NCBI GenBank assembly: GCA_964583765.1
Contig: CAZOWW010000085.1
Coordinates: 1-26,247, forward strand
DNA length: 26,247 nucleotides
Direction of reading: 5' to 3'
Source: CAZOWW01 sp964583765
GTDB lineage: Bacteria; Actinomycetota; Actinomycetes; Actinomycetales; Kineosporiaceae
Made by a program: the position numbers and the translations under genes. Position 1 is the first letter of the stretch. Each line of letters begins with the position of its first letter. Positions 24,455 through 26,247 of the stretch are shown here, one piece after another. The notes under the pieces were generated by a model that worked only from the letters and a program-made list of their open reading frames with translations, was not told the origin of the DNA and did not search any database.

Positions 24455-24503
24455 CTCATGTCTCCAGAAGGTCGGGGGAGGTCGGTACCGGTGGTGGCCC
24501 CGG

Positions 24504-25994
24504 TCAGCTCGCGGTGCAGCTCACGGCGGTGCCGGTGCCGGTACCGGTGGCCTGGAAGCCGAAGGTCGTGCTCCCACCGGCGGACAGGGTCCCGTTGTAC
24601 GAGGCGTTGGTCACCGTCACCGTCCCCGCGGTCCCGGAGTTGGTCCCGCCCCACATGCCGGTGATCGCCGCACCGGAGGGCAGCGCCATGGAGACCTTCC
24701 AGCCGGTCAGGGCCGTCGCCGCGCTCACCGTCACGTTGCCGACGAAACCGCCGGTCCAGGCACTGGCCACGGTGAACGCTGCCGTGCACCCACGGGCGGT
24801 ACCCGAACTCGTCGTGGACGCCGCCGTGCGCGAGGTCGTGGTGGTCGTGGTGCTGGTCGGAGCGGTCGTGGTGGTCGTGGTGGTCGTGCGCGTGGTCGGA
24901 GCGGTCGTCGTGGTCACGGTGCCCAGGTGTGCCTGGACGATCGGGGCCAACTTGGCCGCGATGGCCTGGTGCCCCGCGTCGTTGGGATGCACCGAGTCGT
25001 TGAGCAGGCTGGAATTGACCCAGCCGGTGGTGTCGACGTAGAAGACGTTGCGGTCCCCGGCGTTGTTCAGGGTGGTCACCGCGGCCTGGGTCTGGGCGGC
25101 GTAGCGGCCGACGAAGGTACGCAGGGCGAGGATCGCCGCGTTCGGGTACTTGGACCGGATGGTGTGCAGCAGGTTGGTGTACCCGGTCTGGAAGTCCGCG
25201 GTGGAGACCCCGTGGCTGGTGTCGTTGGTGCCGAGGTTGATCACCACGACATCGGCGGAGTAGCGGCTGAAGTCCCAGTCCCCGGAGTTGTCCTGCGCCC
25301 CGGTGTGCACGAAGCGCTTCTCCAGGCCCACGCACGCGATCCCGCGGGTGCTTTGCGCGGCGGTGAGGTCCCGCAGGCAGGCTCCTCCCTGGGCGATCTG
25401 CGTGTGCCGCAGCCCCAGCTGCTCGCCGATCAGCCATCCGTACGCGGTGAGGGCCACCTTGCTGGAGGTCTGCCCGACGGTGATCGAGTCCCCGATGAAC
25501 TCGACCAGCCGCGACGGCACGGACACCGCGACGGTGTGCGCGCCGGAGTCCAGCACCAGCCCCTGGAACACGGCGTCACCGGTGTAGGAACCGGCCACGA
25601 CCCGGTACGAGACCCGCAGGGTGTGCGTGCCGGAGGCCAGCGGAGTCGGGGTCAGCGAGACCGTCCCGCTCACATTGGTCAGATAGCTGAAGGTCGCGCC
25701 GTCGATGCTGTAGTACAGGTCGATCGTGTTCCGCTGGCGCAGCTTGACCGTGGTACCGGTGAAGCCCGTGGTGAAGTACGCCCCCGCCCAGTTCGGGACG
25801 TAGGCGGCGCTGTTCGCGGTGTTCCAGCGACCGGTGAACACGATGTTCGGATCCGTGGGAGAACCGTCGCCGGTCGCCGCGCGAGCGGGTTCCACCGCGA
25901 TCAGACCTACCGACGCCACCAGGAGCGTCAACACGGCCACGGTCCATCGCCTCAGGCGGTGCGGAGCGAACCTGGGCTGTCCCGTTCTGGGCAT
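24504..25994 (-). CDS. Secreted CE2-like SGNH acetyl esterase with CBM2
   Basis: Likely an extracellular polysaccharide deacetylase of the CE2 type. The 496-residue product has a Sec signal peptide (basic start, core about 18-34, cleavage after ARA near 39). A beta-sandwich domain at about 50-160 contains FTGRWNTANSAAYVPNWAGA and DLYYSIDGATF, as in CE2 enzymes. The SGNH domain follows (about 161-357): EFIGDSITVG with nucleophile S170, INLGTNDTSHG with N257, and DSVHPNDAGH with H336. A Thr-rich linker (about 358-401) joins a C-terminal CBM2 (403-496; C403/C493 for the disulfide, Trp413, 432, 448). The start ATG is preceded by AGAGAGG 7 nt upstream. It is first in an apparent two-gene operon with the CE12-like gene. 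CE2 members act on xylan, glucomannan or other acetylated glycans; the substrate here cannot be read. Confidence 0.88.
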   Translation of the reverse strand: MPRTGQPRFAPHRLRRWTVAVLTLLVASVGLIAVEPARAATGDGSPTDPNIVFTGRWNTANSAAYVPNWAGAYFTTGFTGTTVKLRQRNTIDLYYSIDGATFSYLTNVSGTVSLTPTPLASGTHTLRVSYRVVAGSYTGDAVFQGLVLDSGAHTVAVSVPSRLVEFIGDSITVGQTSSKVALTAYGWLIGEQLGLRHTQIAQGGACLRDLTAAQSTRGIACVGLEKRFVHTGAQDNSGDWDFSRYSADVVVINLGTNDTSHGVSTADFQTGYTNLLHTIRSKYPNAAILALRTFVGRYAAQTQAAVTTLNNAGDRNVFYVDTTGWVNSSLLNDSVHPNDAGHQAIAAKLAPIVQAHLGTVTTTTAPTTRTTTTTTTTAPTSTTTTTTSRTAASTTSSGTARGCTAAFTVASAWTGGFVGNVTVSAATALTGWKVSMALPSGAAITGMWGGTNSGTAGTVTVTNASYNGTLSAGGSTTFGFQATGTGTGTAVSCTAS

Positions 25995-26040
25995 GGGGGT
26001 ACCTCTCTGGCTGCAGGAGACGTGGAGTGCTGGGGAGCCG

Positions 26041-26161
26041 CCCGGGCCCGCGGCTGCCAGCGCCGTGGGCCCGGGGTGTCCCCGGGTGGTGTTCCCCGCC
26101 GCCCCGAGCGGGGAACACCGGGCCCTCGGTCCCTCCCGAGGGCCCGCACGCCGAGGCGTGC
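26041..26161 (-). terminator. Array of consecutive hairpins between two CBM2-protein genes
   Basis: Five inverted repeats lie side by side: 26041-26054 with 26062-26075 (14 bp, one G-T), CCGGGG/CCCCGG at 26071-26085, GGTGTTCCCCGC (26088-26099) with GCGGGGAACACC (26108-26119), CGGGCCCTCGG (26119-26129) with CCGAGGGCCCG (26136-26146), and GCACGC/GCGTGC at 26146-26161. The first two overlap and exclude each other. The array begins just after the stop of the upstream gene and ends 46 bp before the CE2-like start. One or more are probably terminators of the upstream gene. Confidence 0.7.
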
Positions 26162-26173
26162 TCGCGTTGCCGG

Positions 26174-26247
26174 TCAGGCGGCGGCGCAGGTCGCGGTCGT
26201 GCCGGTGCCGGTTCCGGTGCCCTGGAACCCGAAGCTGGTCGCGCCGC
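26174..26247 (-). CDS. C-terminus of a third CBM2-containing secreted protein (partial)
   Basis: A frame open at the window edge ends at the TGA at 26174-26176. The visible 24 residues include TSFGFQGTGTGTGTTATC followed by a short Ala tail, nearly the same as the end of the CBM2 of the CE2-like neighbour (TTFGFQATGTGTGT then AVSC). This is the last strand of a CBM2 with its terminal disulfide cysteine. The enzyme domain lies outside the window. It is on the same strand as the two esterase genes. Confidence 0.85.
   Translation of the reverse strand, partial: GATSFGFQGTGTGTGTTATCAAA

Overview
The window is high-GC DNA of a Gram-positive actinobacterium. Evidence for this includes GTG starts at about half of the genes, a phosphatidylinositol-phosphate synthase, an acyltransferase and a PimA-type mannosyltransferase (phosphatidylinositol mannosides are an actinobacterial trait), secreted proteins with family-2 carbohydrate-binding modules (CBM2), and promoter candidates of the leaderless TANNNT type. 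It looks like a saprophyte that attacks plant cell walls. I cannot fix the genus. The 100 Ns show that it is a draft scaffold.

Positions 1-19.5 kb hold a conserved actinobacterial housekeeping block, mostly on the minus strand. Read in transcription order from the right, it runs thrS, HIT/Ap4A-phosphorylase-like, [EF-G2-like, plus strand], pgsA (PIP synthase), PIM acyltransferase, pimA, a LemA-like membrane protein, pdxS, [kynureninase, plus strand], pdxT, yebC, ruvC, ruvA, ruvB, yajC, secD, secF (cut by the window edge). From memory this matches the order around Rv2614c-Rv2586c of M. tuberculosis. Two plus-strand genes interrupt it: an EF-G2-like GTPase between pgsA and the HIT gene, and kynureninase between the two PLP-synthase genes. 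Both end in a convergent region holding a perfect 15-bp-stem hairpin. The block is unusually rich in tandem repeats: 21-bp in-frame repeats in ruvC and in the HIT gene, five 16-bp repeats between ruvC and yebC, and a 22-bp array between pimA and the LemA-like gene, inside which the assembly gap lies. Several housekeeping proteins carry low-complexity additions (SecD insertion, RuvB and RuvC tails, KynU N-terminus).

Positions 19.6-20.6 kb hold a MarR-type regulator and a divergent universal-stress-like protein.

Positions 20.6-26.2 kb are the accessory part and the most interesting. One reading frame appears to join an ECF sigma factor, a zinc-binding anti-sigma-like motif, a transmembrane helix, a Pro/Thr linker and a PL9-type pectate-lyase-like beta-helix. 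The calcium-ligand aspartates of PL9 are kept, but the position of the catalytic lysine appears to be valine. Beside it are two secreted SGNH esterases, each with a Thr-rich linker and a CBM2: one like rhamnogalacturonan acetylesterases (CE12) and one like CE2 acetyl esterases. The C-terminus of a third CBM2 protein lies at the window edge. My reading is that the fusion is a one-protein transmembrane polysaccharide sensor built on a dead pectate lyase, controlling plant-wall esterases. It resembles in principle the SigI/RsgI systems of cellulolytic clostridia, but with sigma factor, anti-sigma element and sensor in a single chain. The domain order is visible in the sequence; the function and regulon are inference.
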